DNA of 64,000 bases from Arsukibacterium indicum (lineage in GTDB: Bacteria > Pseudomonadota > Gammaproteobacteria > Enterobacterales > Alteromonadaceae): the NCBI RefSeq assembly GCF_019100565.1, contig NZ_JAHRID010000005.1:124001-188000 (forward strand), given 5' to 3'. Positions 18,376 through 27,335 of this stretch are shown here, one piece after another. The notes under the pieces are model-generated. The model did not search any database, was not told the DNA's origin, and saw only the letters and a list, made by a program, of their open reading frames with translations. How positions within the stretch are numbered: position 1 is the stretch's first letter; every line of letters starts with the position of its first letter. A program made the translations under genes and the position numbers.

Positions 18376-18381
18376 ATTTTA

Positions 18382-19125
18382 ATGACAACCTCCACTGACA
18401 CTTTAACTACTGCCGATACTACAACACCAGAGCCTGAAACAACGGCCAGTCATCCTGAAACCAGAAAACTGGCGAACGTAAAAGAAGTATTGGCCTATCT
18501 GGCAGAGCAATTTCCGTTATGTTTTAGTGTGAAAGGTGAAGCCAAGCCACTGAAAATAGGTATTTTTCAGGACCTTGCGGCCAAACTGGAGCATGATAGT
18601 CTGGTTAGTAAAACCCAGTTACGCCAGGCATTACGGGTGTACACGTCAAGCTGGCGATATCTGGAAGCAATCCAGCCGGGGGTGGCCCGCGTAGATTTAT
18701 CGGGTGAAGCAGGTGAGCAAATTGATCAGCAGCAGGCAGATCATGCGCTGAGCACTCTTACCGAGAGTAAACAGAAAGCTGCTGAGGTTCGTAAAGCACG
18801 GATCGCAGAGCAAAAAGCGAAAGCTAAACCTGTTACTGACAAACCTGCTTACAAAAAAAAGCCGAACAAAACGGCAAATAACAGCTCTAACAGCACTAAG
18901 CTAAGCAGTAAAGCAGTGACGAAACCTGTCAGCCCTGTGGCGACAGCACCTGCCTTAAATGCTGTAGCGAACGAGCAACTTAAAGTAGGTGCCGGTGTAC
19001 TGGTTAAATTAGGCCAATCACCAATGACGGCGACCATACTTGAAGTGCACAAAGACGATGTGACCGTACAGCTGGCGTCTGGAATGGTGGTGAAAACCCA
19101 TCGGGACAGTTTGTATCAGGCCTGA
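18382..19125 (+). CDS. proQ: RNA chaperone ProQ
   Basis: Global RNA-binding protein that stabilises sRNAs and mRNA 3' ends. The 247 residues comprise a Thr/Glu-rich N-terminal extension (1-28), the FinO-like RNA-binding domain (about 30-140, with KEVLAYLAEQFPLCF and LRQALRVYTSSWRYLE), a Lys/Ala/Ser-rich linker (about 140-205) and a C-terminal Tudor-like domain (VGAGVLVKLGQSPMTATILEVHKDDVTVQL). The order and length match the family. prc follows 17 nt later, as in E. coli. Confidence 0.95.
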   Translation: MTTSTDTLTTADTTTPEPETTASHPETRKLANVKEVLAYLAEQFPLCFSVKGEAKPLKIGIFQDLAAKLEHDSLVSKTQLRQALRVYTSSWRYLEAIQPGVARVDLSGEAGEQIDQQQADHALSTLTESKQKAAEVRKARIAEQKAKAKPVTDKPAYKKKPNKTANNSSNSTKLSSKAVTKPVSPVATAPALNAVANEQLKVGAGVLVKLGQSPMTATILEVHKDDVTVQLASGMVVKTHRDSLYQA

Positions 19126-19142
19126 GACATGCAGAGTAGCTT

Positions 19143-21167
19143 ATGAAAAAATTATCCATTTTAGCGGCAAGTTTGATGATGGCTCTGGCGGTTCACGCCG
19201 AGCCCGAAAAATCAGAAGAGAATGTGGTATTGCCTGTTGTGGCCCAGGCTTCTCATCATGCAACAGCCAGTAAAAGGATAACGGCGCTGTTTACCCGCAG
19301 CCACTACGTACCAGTGCAACTTAATGACGAGTTGTCAGAACGTATTTTTGATATGTATCTGAAAAACCTCGATTATTATCGTAATGTATTGCTAAAATCT
19401 GATGTTGACGCGTTTTCACGGTATCGGGACCAATTCGACGATGGACTGAATAAAGGTAACCTGGATTTTGCTTTTGATATGTTTAATCAAACGCTGCAAC
19501 GTCGCGCGGAGCGTTTTGACTTTGCCATCAATCTGTTGGCGCAGGAATTTGATTTCACCAGCGATGACAGCTACCAGTATGACCGGGAAGATGCAGAATG
19601 GCCGGCAGATCAGGCTGAAATGAATGAATTGTGGCGCCAGCGGGTAAAGTTTGATGCACTAAATTTAAAATTGACCGGTAAAAATGATGACGAGGTCAGA
19701 GAGATCCTGACTAAACGCTACCGCAATAGCCAGAAGCGTCTGAGCCAGACCAACAGTGAGGATGTGTTCCAGTTGGTGATGAATTCATTTGGCCGGGCAA
19801 TTGAGGCTCACACCTCCTATTTATCTCCACGTAATGCCGACCGTTTTCAGCAGGAAATGAATTTATCGCTGGAGGGGATCGGTGCTGTGCTGCGTGCGGA
19901 AGAGGACTATACGGTAATTCAAAGCCTGGTACCCGGTGGCCCGGCCGACCAGACCCAGAAATTGAAACCCAAAGATAAAATTATCGGCGTTGCCCAGGAT
20001 TCCAAAGATTTCGTTGATGTGATTGGCTGGCGACTCGACGATGTTGTCGATTTAATCAAGGGACCAAAAGGCAGCACGGTGCGGTTGCAGGTGCTGGGAG
20101 GCAGCGATATCTCTGCCAACAAAGCTGACGTGGTAACAATAGTGCGGGATAAAATCCGGCTGGAAGATCGCGCAGCTAAAGCAGAAGTGCTTGACCCGAA
20201 ATTATACGAGTTCGAACACAATATTGGTGTAATCAGTATACCTGGCTTTTATAACAACCTGGCTGAAGATGTAAAGAAGCTTCTGGTTGAGTTAAAAGAG
20301 CAGAAAGTTGACGGCATCGTTATTGACCTTCGTGGTAACGGCGGAGGTTCGTTGCAGGAAGCCACTTTACTTACCGGTCTGTTTATTGACCGTGGCCCGG
20401 TGGTGCAGATAAGACAAGGTGATGGTAAAGTTACAGAATCACCGGATACCGATGGGGTTAGTTATTATGAAGGCCCGTTAACGGTATTAGTTGATCGCTA
20501 CAGTGCTTCTGCATCAGAAATTTTTGCCGCAGCAATGCAAGACTATGGCCGGGCAATTATAGTTGGTGAGCAAACATTTGGTAAAGGCACGGTGCAGCAA
20601 CACCGTGGTTTAGGCCGGATTTATGACATGTTTGAAGAACCATTGGGTAGCGTGCAATACACAATTGCCAAGTTCTACCGGATTAACGGTGGTAGTACCC
20701 AACATCAGGGTGTGATACCGGATATTCATTTCCCGACAGCAATTGACCCGGCAGAGTGGGGTGAAAGTAAAGAGCAACATGCGTTACCGTGGGATTCCAT
20801 TCCGCCAGCTAATTACGCCAGTGTTAATGATATTCAGGAATTGGTACCGGTGCTGCTGGAAAAACATCAGCGCCGTATTGGTAAGGAAAAGGAGTTTGCT
20901 TATTTGCTTTCTGATATCAGTGACTACCAGCAGCGGCAGGAAGAGAAAACCGTGTCGCTAAAAGAAGCGGTAAGGATCAGTGAGCGTGATAAGGATAAGG
21001 CAGAACAACTGGCCAGGCTTAATGAACGTCTAGTGCGATTTGAGCTTGAAAAAGTGGAATCAGTTGATGATGCACCGGAACTGATAAATGAACTGGACCC
21101 GTTTCTTGAAGAAGCAGCCAGCATTACTGCTGATTTACTGATGGTCAGTCGTTTGGCTAAAAAATAG
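19143..21167 (+). CDS. prc: Tail-specific (carboxy-terminal processing) protease Prc
   Basis: Periplasmic S41 protease that trims penicillin-binding protein 3 and degrades proteins with nonpolar C-termini. The 674 residues start with a signal peptide (KKLSILAASLMMALAVHAEP). A helical N-terminal domain is followed by a PDZ domain (about 240-335), then the protease core with RGNGGGSLQEA, the catalytic Ser in YSASASEIFAAAMQDYG and the catalytic Lys in GEQTFGKGTVQ. A C-terminal helical domain completes it. The length is normal. It follows proQ by 17 nt and a terminator comes after. Confidence 0.96.
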   Translation: MKKLSILAASLMMALAVHAEPEKSEENVVLPVVAQASHHATASKRITALFTRSHYVPVQLNDELSERIFDMYLKNLDYYRNVLLKSDVDAFSRYRDQFDDGLNKGNLDFAFDMFNQTLQRRAERFDFAINLLAQEFDFTSDDSYQYDREDAEWPADQAEMNELWRQRVKFDALNLKLTGKNDDEVREILTKRYRNSQKRLSQTNSEDVFQLVMNSFGRAIEAHTSYLSPRNADRFQQEMNLSLEGIGAVLRAEEDYTVIQSLVPGGPADQTQKLKPKDKIIGVAQDSKDFVDVIGWRLDDVVDLIKGPKGSTVRLQVLGGSDISANKADVVTIVRDKIRLEDRAAKAEVLDPKLYEFEHNIGVISIPGFYNNLAEDVKKLLVELKEQKVDGIVIDLRGNGGGSLQEATLLTGLFIDRGPVVQIRQGDGKVTESPDTDGVSYYEGPLTVLVDRYSASASEIFAAAMQDYGRAIIVGEQTFGKGTVQQHRGLGRIYDMFEEPLGSVQYTIAKFYRINGGSTQHQGVIPDIHFPTAIDPAEWGESKEQHALPWDSIPPANYASVNDIQELVPVLLEKHQRRIGKEKEFAYLLSDISDYQQRQEEKTVSLKEAVRISERDKDKAEQLARLNERLVRFELEKVESVDDAPELINELDPFLEEAASITADLLMVSRLAKK

Positions 21168-21187
21168 TCTTACGTTAATAATAACTA

Positions 21188-21220
21188 ACAAAAAAGCGGT
21201 ATTTATTACCGCTTTTTGTT
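21188..21220 (+). terminator. Terminator after prc
   Basis: A-run, then GCGGTA / TACCGC with a TTTAT loop, then a T-run. It could work in both directions. Confidence 0.88.
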
Positions 21221-21258
21221 AGGCTCAGCCAAATAAATAATAATTATAAAGGTTAACT

Positions 21259-22590
21259 ATGTCGACACGGGGTGTTTTTTCATCAAGGCTGGGTTTTATT
21301 CTGGCCGCTTCAGGTTCAGCCGTCGGGTTGGGTAATGTCTGGGGTTTTCCATCTCAGGTTGCCAGTAATGGTGGTGCAGCTTTTGTACTAATGTATTTAG
21401 TGCTGGCCTTTGTGTTGGCATATCCTGTGCTGATGGCTGAGTTGTTAATTGGTCGGGCAACTGAATCGAATGTGGTTGATGCCCTTGGCAAAGTCTCCGG
21501 CAGTAACACAGGACGTGCTGTCGGAATATGGGGTATTATTACTGTTTCACTTATTCTGGCGTTTTACGGTATTGTTGGTGGCTGGATGCTGTCGTATACC
21601 CTGGAAGCATTGGCCAGCCTGGCCGGCCTCGAACAAGTCGCAAGCTGGCTTATTTCCTCTTCTATAACCCGAAATATTATATTTTGTGCCCTGTTTATGC
21701 TGCTGACGGTAGGCATCGTTGGTGGTGGTGTGGTTAATGGTATAGAGCGATGGTCAGTTCGGTTAATGCCGACATTATTTGCCTTAATGTTATTGCTGTT
21801 TGGATATGTAATGACTCAGGAAGGCGCCCTGGAAGGACTGAAAGTATACCTGCTACCCGATTTCAGCGAAGTGCTGAACCCTGATTTGCTGATAAGTGCA
21901 ATGGGCCAGGCATTTTTCTCAATGTCACTGGGGGTCGGAACAATGTTAATTTACGGTTCTTACGTCAGCCATAAAGAAAATCTGCCAAAACTGGGTGCGT
22001 CGGTGGCGCTGGTTGATATTGGCGTAGCAGTATTGGCCGGTTTACTGATTATTCCCGCTATGTATGTTGCCCTGCATAATGGCGTAGAAATTTTTGGTGC
22101 TGAAGGTCAGTTGCTCGCAGAAGATACTCTTATTTTTACTGTACTTCCTTCGCTGTTTACGTCAATGGGTGCTATTGGGCTGGTTGTTGGCTGTGCTTTC
22201 TTCCTGTTGATGTCGATAGCCGCCCTGACATCGTCTATTTCGATGCTGGAAGTGCCGGTGTCTTATGTAGTCGAAAATCGTAAAGTTGACCGTCATAAAG
22301 CGGTATGGTTGACCGCTGCTGTCATTTTTTCATTAAGTGTGATTATTCTGCTTAATTTTACAACTCTGTTTGGTTTTGTGATTGCGCTTACCACCCAATA
22401 CAGCCAGCCTTTATTAGGCTTAATGTTGTGTATTTTTGCCGGCTGGGTGTGGCATCGGGATAATATTCTGGCTGAGCTGAAAAAAGGCGATGCCGGCGCT
22501 GAGCATAGCTGGTTCTGGCGGATCTGGCCCTGGTACGTCAGGTTTGTCTGCCCGGTGATTATTTTACTGATGTTTTATCGGTCTCTGTAA
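21259..22590 (+). CDS. Sodium-dependent transporter, NSS (SNF) family
   Basis: Inner-membrane Na+-coupled symporter of the LeuT fold, probably for an amino acid. The 443-residue length and 11-12 hydrophobic segments fit the family. The first helix has the signature FILAASGSAVGLGNVWGFPS with its unwound sodium-site region, and GQAFFSMSLGVGTMLIYGSY forms the sixth-helix site. The substrate cannot be read from sequence. It is followed closely by nhaC, another sodium-coupled transporter, with a small hairpin in between. Confidence 0.92.
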   Translation: MSTRGVFSSRLGFILAASGSAVGLGNVWGFPSQVASNGGAAFVLMYLVLAFVLAYPVLMAELLIGRATESNVVDALGKVSGSNTGRAVGIWGIITVSLILAFYGIVGGWMLSYTLEALASLAGLEQVASWLISSSITRNIIFCALFMLLTVGIVGGGVVNGIERWSVRLMPTLFALMLLLFGYVMTQEGALEGLKVYLLPDFSEVLNPDLLISAMGQAFFSMSLGVGTMLIYGSYVSHKENLPKLGASVALVDIGVAVLAGLLIIPAMYVALHNGVEIFGAEGQLLAEDTLIFTVLPSLFTSMGAIGLVVGCAFFLLMSIAALTSSISMLEVPVSYVVENRKVDRHKAVWLTAAVIFSLSVIILLNFTTLFGFVIALTTQYSQPLLGLMLCIFAGWVWHRDNILAELKKGDAGAEHSWFWRIWPWYVRFVCPVIILLMFYRSL

Positions 22591-22623
22591 GTGTTCACTG
22601 CAAAATAATCTAACAATAATAAT

Positions 22624-22646
22624 AAAAGGCGCTGCGGGCGCCTTTG
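22624..22646 (+). terminator. Hairpin terminator between the NSS gene and nhaC
   Basis: AAAGGCGC / GCGCCTTT stem with a TGCGG loop. The T tail is short, so read-through into nhaC is likely. Confidence 0.6.
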
Positions 22647-22664
22647 CCTGATGGAGCAACATTA

Positions 22665-24134
22665 ATGACTGAAAAACATCCCAGTTTTCTGGATGCTGCC
22701 TTGCCACTAATCGTACTGATAGTTTTGCTTTCGGCATCAGTTTATCTGTTCGGTAGTGACTCATCGTACGGTCCAAATCAGATTGCCTTGTTTCTTGCCA
22801 CCGCAGTAGCGGTAATTATCGGTCTTAAGAACGGCTACAAATGGCAGTTAATGGAACAGGCCATGGTTAACGGTATTTCTTTATCGCTTGGTGCTGTGCT
22901 TATATTGCTGTCAGTTGGGGCGCTAATTGGCACCTGGATGTTATCAGGTACTGTGCCAACATTAATTTATTATGGCTTACAGCTGTTAAATCCAAGCTGG
23001 TTTTATGCGGCCAGTTGTTTATTGTGCGGTATCGTAGCAATGAGTATTGGAAGCTCCTGGACCACAGCAGCGACCATAGGTGTTGCATTAATTGGGGTGG
23101 CTTCCGGCCTGGGTTTGTCGCCAGCAATTACTGCCGGAGCAATTGTTTCCGGCGCATATTTTGGTGATAAATTGTCGCCTCTCAGCGAAACAACCAATTT
23201 AGCTCCGGCAGTTGCTGGTGCTGAATTATTTGAGCATATCCGGCATATGTTATGGACAACGGTGCCAAGCTATATTCTGGCATTAATTTTATTCACTATT
23301 ATTGGCTTTAACACCGATATTGTGGCTGACTTTGCCAGAATTGAGCAGATCAGTACCGTGTTACAGCAAAAATTCGCAATTAGCCCGTTATCTTTGGTGC
23401 CATTACTGGTGTTGCTGGCAATGGCCATTAAAAAGGTGCCTGCTTTTCCTACCGTTTTCATTGGTGCATTGCTAGGCGCCGTTTGGGCGGTGTTGTTTCA
23501 GCAGGAATTGCTGGCGCAACTAGCCGACGAAACACTGCCGGGTTTTGTTGGAGTGTTTAAATTGGTCTGGCATACTTTTTACGCTGGTTTCAGTGTGGAA
23601 ACAGGGGACAGCAATTTAAATGATTTATTAAGCGGTGGTGGTATGGCCAGCATGCTGAATACGATCTGGCTGGTATTTTGCGCCATGATGTTTGGGGCCA
23701 CTATTGAGAAAATTGGTTTACTGCGTAAGTTTGTTGAATCTATTTTATTCTTTGCCCGCAGCACCGGGTCGTTAATAACCAGCACGATTGCTACCTGTTT
23801 TGTAACCAACCTGCTAACGGCAGATCAATATATGTCAATTGTGATGCCTGGCCGGATGTTTAAGGAAGAGTATGAACGTCGTGGTCTGGCACCGGTAAAT
23901 TTATCGCGCTCTCTGGAAGACGGCGGCACTATTACCAGCCCGTTAATTCCCTGGAATACTTGCGGTGCTTACATGCACGGTGTCCTGGGTGTCAGCCCGC
24001 TGGACTATGCTTTCTATGCATTTTTTAACTTAATTAATCCGCTGTTGTCTATTGTTTATGCTTACCTTGGCATTAAAATTCTGCGACTGTCTCCACCTGC
24101 TGGTATGCCGCCGGCTCAGGCGATAAAGAATTAA
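22665..24134 (+). CDS. nhaC: Na+/H+ antiporter NhaC family
   Basis: Inner-membrane sodium/proton antiporter of about 489 residues with about 11-12 hydrophobic helices. Family segments include SIGSSWTTAATIGVALIGVA, GAYFGDKLSPLSETTNLAPA and a C-terminal SRSLEDGGTITSPLIPWNTCGAYMHG-type block. A TTG at 22644 is in frame but lies inside the upstream hairpin; GGAG at 22653-22656 places the start at the ATG at 22665. Adjacency to an Na+-symporter suggests a shared role in sodium cycling, which is inference. Confidence 0.93.
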   Translation: MTEKHPSFLDAALPLIVLIVLLSASVYLFGSDSSYGPNQIALFLATAVAVIIGLKNGYKWQLMEQAMVNGISLSLGAVLILLSVGALIGTWMLSGTVPTLIYYGLQLLNPSWFYAASCLLCGIVAMSIGSSWTTAATIGVALIGVASGLGLSPAITAGAIVSGAYFGDKLSPLSETTNLAPAVAGAELFEHIRHMLWTTVPSYILALILFTIIGFNTDIVADFARIEQISTVLQQKFAISPLSLVPLLVLLAMAIKKVPAFPTVFIGALLGAVWAVLFQQELLAQLADETLPGFVGVFKLVWHTFYAGFSVETGDSNLNDLLSGGGMASMLNTIWLVFCAMMFGATIEKIGLLRKFVESILFFARSTGSLITSTIATCFVTNLLTADQYMSIVMPGRMFKEEYERRGLAPVNLSRSLEDGGTITSPLIPWNTCGAYMHGVLGVSPLDYAFYAFFNLINPLLSIVYAYLGIKILRLSPPAGMPPAQAIKN

Positions 24135-24143
24135 TCAAATGAT

Positions 24144-24172
24144 AAAAGGCCTGAATAATTTCAGGCTTTTTA
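24144..24172 (+). terminator. Rho-independent terminator after nhaC
   Basis: GCCTGAA / TTCAGGC stem with a T-run. Confidence 0.85.
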
Positions 24173-24212
24173 CCCTTAGCGTCAGAGAAAGTAGCGCTGT
24201 AAAGGAGCGAAT

Positions 24213-26795
24213 ATGAGTGGTGAACCAACACGTAACAGCCGGAGACTGGCCGATTACCGCAAACCGGGTTTTTTAATCCCGCAAATTGAGCTGACGTTTG
24301 AGCTGGCAGCTGACGCTACCCGGGTAACTGCGCTGATGCAGGTCAAGCGACAGCAACCAACAGTGCCTTTAGTACTGGATGGCCAGCAACTGGAGCTGCA
24401 ATATATCGCAATCAATAATATTGAGTTGCGCGCTGATCAATATCAATTAACTAGTGAACAGCTGATTATTTCAGATGCGCCAGCTGAATTCAGCTTACAG
24501 ATAACCACAACAATTAACCCTGCGGCAAATACTGCGCTGGAAGGGTTGTATCTGGCTGACAATGTATTTTGTACCCAATGCGAAGCTGAGGGTTTCCGGC
24601 GAATTATGTTTTTCCCTGACCGGCCTGACATATTGTCGGTCTACACCACCCATATTATTGCTGATCAACAGCAATATCCTTATCTGCTGGCGAACGGCAA
24701 CAACATTTCAACGGAAAAACTTGCCAATGGCAAAAGCCGGGTCAGCTGGCATGACCCTTTTGCCAAACCCTGTTATTTATTTGCGCTGGTTGCCGGTAAT
24801 TTTGATTGTCTGAGCGACAGCTTTACAACAGCAAGTGGCAGGAAAGTCAGCTTGCAATTATTTGTTGAGCCAGGGCAACAATCAAAAGGGCAGTTTGCAA
24901 TAGCGGCATTGAAGCGGGCAATGCGCTGGGACGAAAGCCGTTATAATCTGGAGTACGACCTGGATGTATATATGGTTGTCGCGGTTGATTTCTTTAATAT
25001 GGGCGCAATGGAGAATAAAGGGCTCAACGTTTTTAACAGTAAATATGTACTGGCGGACGATAGCATTGCCACAGATAAAGATTACTTTAATATTGAGTCC
25101 ATTATTGGACATGAATACTTTCACAATTGGACCGGTAACCGGGTTACCTGTCGCGACTGGTTTCAACTAAGCCTGAAAGAGGGGCTAACCGTATTCAGGG
25201 ATCAGGAATTCAGTGCTGACATGGGTTCAGCCACGTTAAACCGGATTGATGCAGTAAAATTAATCCGAACGGCACAGTTTGCAGAGGATTCCGGACCGAT
25301 GGCGCATCCCATCCGGCCAGAGCAAGTGCTGGAAATGAATAATTTTTACACGGTTACCGTATATGATAAAGGTGCCGAAGTTATCCGGATGCTGCAAACT
25401 ATACTTGGTCAATCCGGATTTAATCGTGGTTTAGCCTGTTACCTGCAGCGGCACGATGGTCAGGCGGTAACCTGTGATGACTTTATCAGCGCAATGGAAG
25501 ATGCCAACGAGGTTAACTTACAGCAATTTCGTTTATGGTACAGTCAGGCTGGTACGCCCACTGTAGCCATTCACCAGCGATACGATAGCGACAACGCCAC
25601 GTTGCATCTTAGTATAAGTCAACGACATACAGCAACCGTCGGTCAGCCGGACAAGCAGGCGTTACTTATTCCGTTGCAGGTTCAGCTATTAAGCTCAGAT
25701 AGAAAGGTTAATCAGCAACATCTTATTATGCTTAGTCAGTTGACAGAGCAGTTTACTTTTGCGGATATTGCCAGCGAACCAGTGGTGGTGTGGGAGAATT
25801 TTTCTGCCCCGGTCAAACTGCAACAGGATTATAAATTGCCCCAACTGCTATTAATAGCAAAGCACGCCAGCAATGGTTTTGCCAGATGGGATGCAATGCA
25901 GGTTTTCTGGTCCGATCTTATCCGGCAAAAAGCAGAACAACCAACCTTGTCGCTTACACTTCCTGATGATCTGATAAAGCTGATGCGGCAATGGTTGCAA
26001 CAGCCACTTTCAGACAAAGCATTAACCGCGGAATTGCTGTCGTTGCCAGACTTTGACACCCTGGCCGAGCAATACCAGCATATACCAGTAGAGGCTATTC
26101 TCTGTGGTTTACAATCAATTAAGCAGCAACTTGCTGATGTTCTGGCAGCAGAGTGGCAGCAATGCTATCAGGCAACAACCAGCGGGCCTTATCATTACAA
26201 TGAAAATGAAGTTGGAGCACGTGCGCTACGTAACCGTTGCTTAAATTATCTGGCGCTTGTTCCACAGGGCTCACAGCTTGTGCAGCAGCATTATTCAGAT
26301 TCAGACAATATGACCGATACCTTAGCTGCGCTCACATCAGCACAGCAGGCAAAGTTAGCTAGCTTTGGCGAGTTAGCGACTGATTTTAGCCATAAATGGC
26401 AAAACAACGTGCAGGTTACAGATAAGTACTTTTCATTAATGGCCTGTGATCCGACTGATGAAGTATTTACTCATTTAACAGCGCTGAGTCAGCATTCACT
26501 TTTCAGCTGGAAAAATCCTAACCGGGTTCGTGCATTATTTGGTGCTTTTAGCATGCGTAATCCGCAACAGTTTCATCGTGCTGATGGTAAAGGTTATAGT
26601 TGTCTGGCTCAGGTTGTAGCCAGGATGGACCCGATAAACCCACAGGTTGCGGCCCGCCTTATTACGCCGCTACTGGCCTGGCAGCGCTTTAATGATCAAC
26701 GTCGTGACCATATGCTTGCCGAGTTAAAGCAACTGGCGGCAACATCAAATTTAAGTAACGACCTCTATGAGAAAATATCTAAAAGCTTGCCATGA
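24213..26795 (+). CDS. pepN: Aminopeptidase N
   Basis: Cytosolic M1-family zinc aminopeptidase that removes N-terminal residues from peptides. The 860-residue length is near the E. coli enzyme (870). It has the substrate motif GAMENKG at about 264-270, the zinc site HEYFH at 300-304 with the third ligand Glu in SLKEGLTVF about 19 residues later, and the catalytic Tyr region TVTVYDKGAEVIRM. It overlaps the DUF2835 gene by four bases (ATGA). Confidence 0.97.
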   Translation: MSGEPTRNSRRLADYRKPGFLIPQIELTFELAADATRVTALMQVKRQQPTVPLVLDGQQLELQYIAINNIELRADQYQLTSEQLIISDAPAEFSLQITTTINPAANTALEGLYLADNVFCTQCEAEGFRRIMFFPDRPDILSVYTTHIIADQQQYPYLLANGNNISTEKLANGKSRVSWHDPFAKPCYLFALVAGNFDCLSDSFTTASGRKVSLQLFVEPGQQSKGQFAIAALKRAMRWDESRYNLEYDLDVYMVVAVDFFNMGAMENKGLNVFNSKYVLADDSIATDKDYFNIESIIGHEYFHNWTGNRVTCRDWFQLSLKEGLTVFRDQEFSADMGSATLNRIDAVKLIRTAQFAEDSGPMAHPIRPEQVLEMNNFYTVTVYDKGAEVIRMLQTILGQSGFNRGLACYLQRHDGQAVTCDDFISAMEDANEVNLQQFRLWYSQAGTPTVAIHQRYDSDNATLHLSISQRHTATVGQPDKQALLIPLQVQLLSSDRKVNQQHLIMLSQLTEQFTFADIASEPVVVWENFSAPVKLQQDYKLPQLLLIAKHASNGFARWDAMQVFWSDLIRQKAEQPTLSLTLPDDLIKLMRQWLQQPLSDKALTAELLSLPDFDTLAEQYQHIPVEAILCGLQSIKQQLADVLAAEWQQCYQATTSGPYHYNENEVGARALRNRCLNYLALVPQGSQLVQQHYSDSDNMTDTLAALTSAQQAKLASFGELATDFSHKWQNNVQVTDKYFSLMACDPTDEVFTHLTALSQHSLFSWKNPNRVRALFGAFSMRNPQQFHRADGKGYSCLAQVVARMDPINPQVAARLITPLLAWQRFNDQRRDHMLAELKQLAATSNLSNDLYEKISKSLP

Positions 26796-27016
26796 AACGT
26801 CAGTATCTGTTTAGCGCCTATCTGGCCAGAGAAAAATGTTTACTCTATTACCAGGGGAGCATTCGCTATGTCGTCGTTACTGCCGACTCGGGAGAGCGGG
26901 TGCAACTTGGCCTGAAACACTTTCAGCCTTATTTTTCTGCATTGGGCCTGCGTGGGCGGTTCAGACTGACATTGACTGAAAATGGTGCTTTTGAGAGGTT
27001 GGAACAAATTAATTAG
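26792..27016 (+). CDS. DUF2835 family protein
   Basis: A 74-residue protein with FSAYLAREKCLLYYQG and LQLGLKHFQPY-like segments (here VQLGLKHFQPYFS) that I recognise as DUF2835, a small gammaproteobacterial family of unknown function. It probably folds as a compact beta-rich domain. The four-base overlap with pepN implies translational coupling. Confidence 0.85.
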   Translation: MKRQYLFSAYLAREKCLLYYQGSIRYVVVTADSGERVQLGLKHFQPYFSALGLRGRFRLTLTENGAFERLEQIN

Positions 27017-27335
27017 AGCTATTACTTTAAACGGCAGATTAAAACAAAGCCTTGCAGTTTTATCTGGTTTGACCTTTAATTTCATTAGCTTATGATGTGG
27101 CAGATGTCAGGTTCAATCGTTGGTTAAACTGAAAACACATTTATCTGCCAAAGCAGATACCGCAATATGTAAAAATTGAATAAAAATCAACAGATTTACG
27201 AACGGAGAAGCCTTGCTAACACCCTAAAATGATGTAATTATTTCTTTGATGCAAGCTGAGCTCCGAGCAGTTGGTTCAGCATAATAATTAAAAAGACACA
27301 AAACATACCTGCAGGGACAGGGGGGAGATCACAAG
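27017..27335. other. Intergenic region upstream of the DUF1302 module
   Basis: 319 bp, AT-rich, with no reading frame I can support. It presumably holds the promoter of the DUF1302/DUF1329 module. TTGCTA with TAATTA 16 nt downstream (about 27213-27240) is a weak candidate. A strong ribosome site (GGGGGGAG) precedes the ATG at 27336. No clear terminator for the upstream pair is seen. Confidence 0.5.

Noticed and set aside
22644..22664. TTG start giving a longer NhaC
   Set aside because: The TTG is in the upstream hairpin and lacks a ribosome site; GGAG fits the ATG at 22665.
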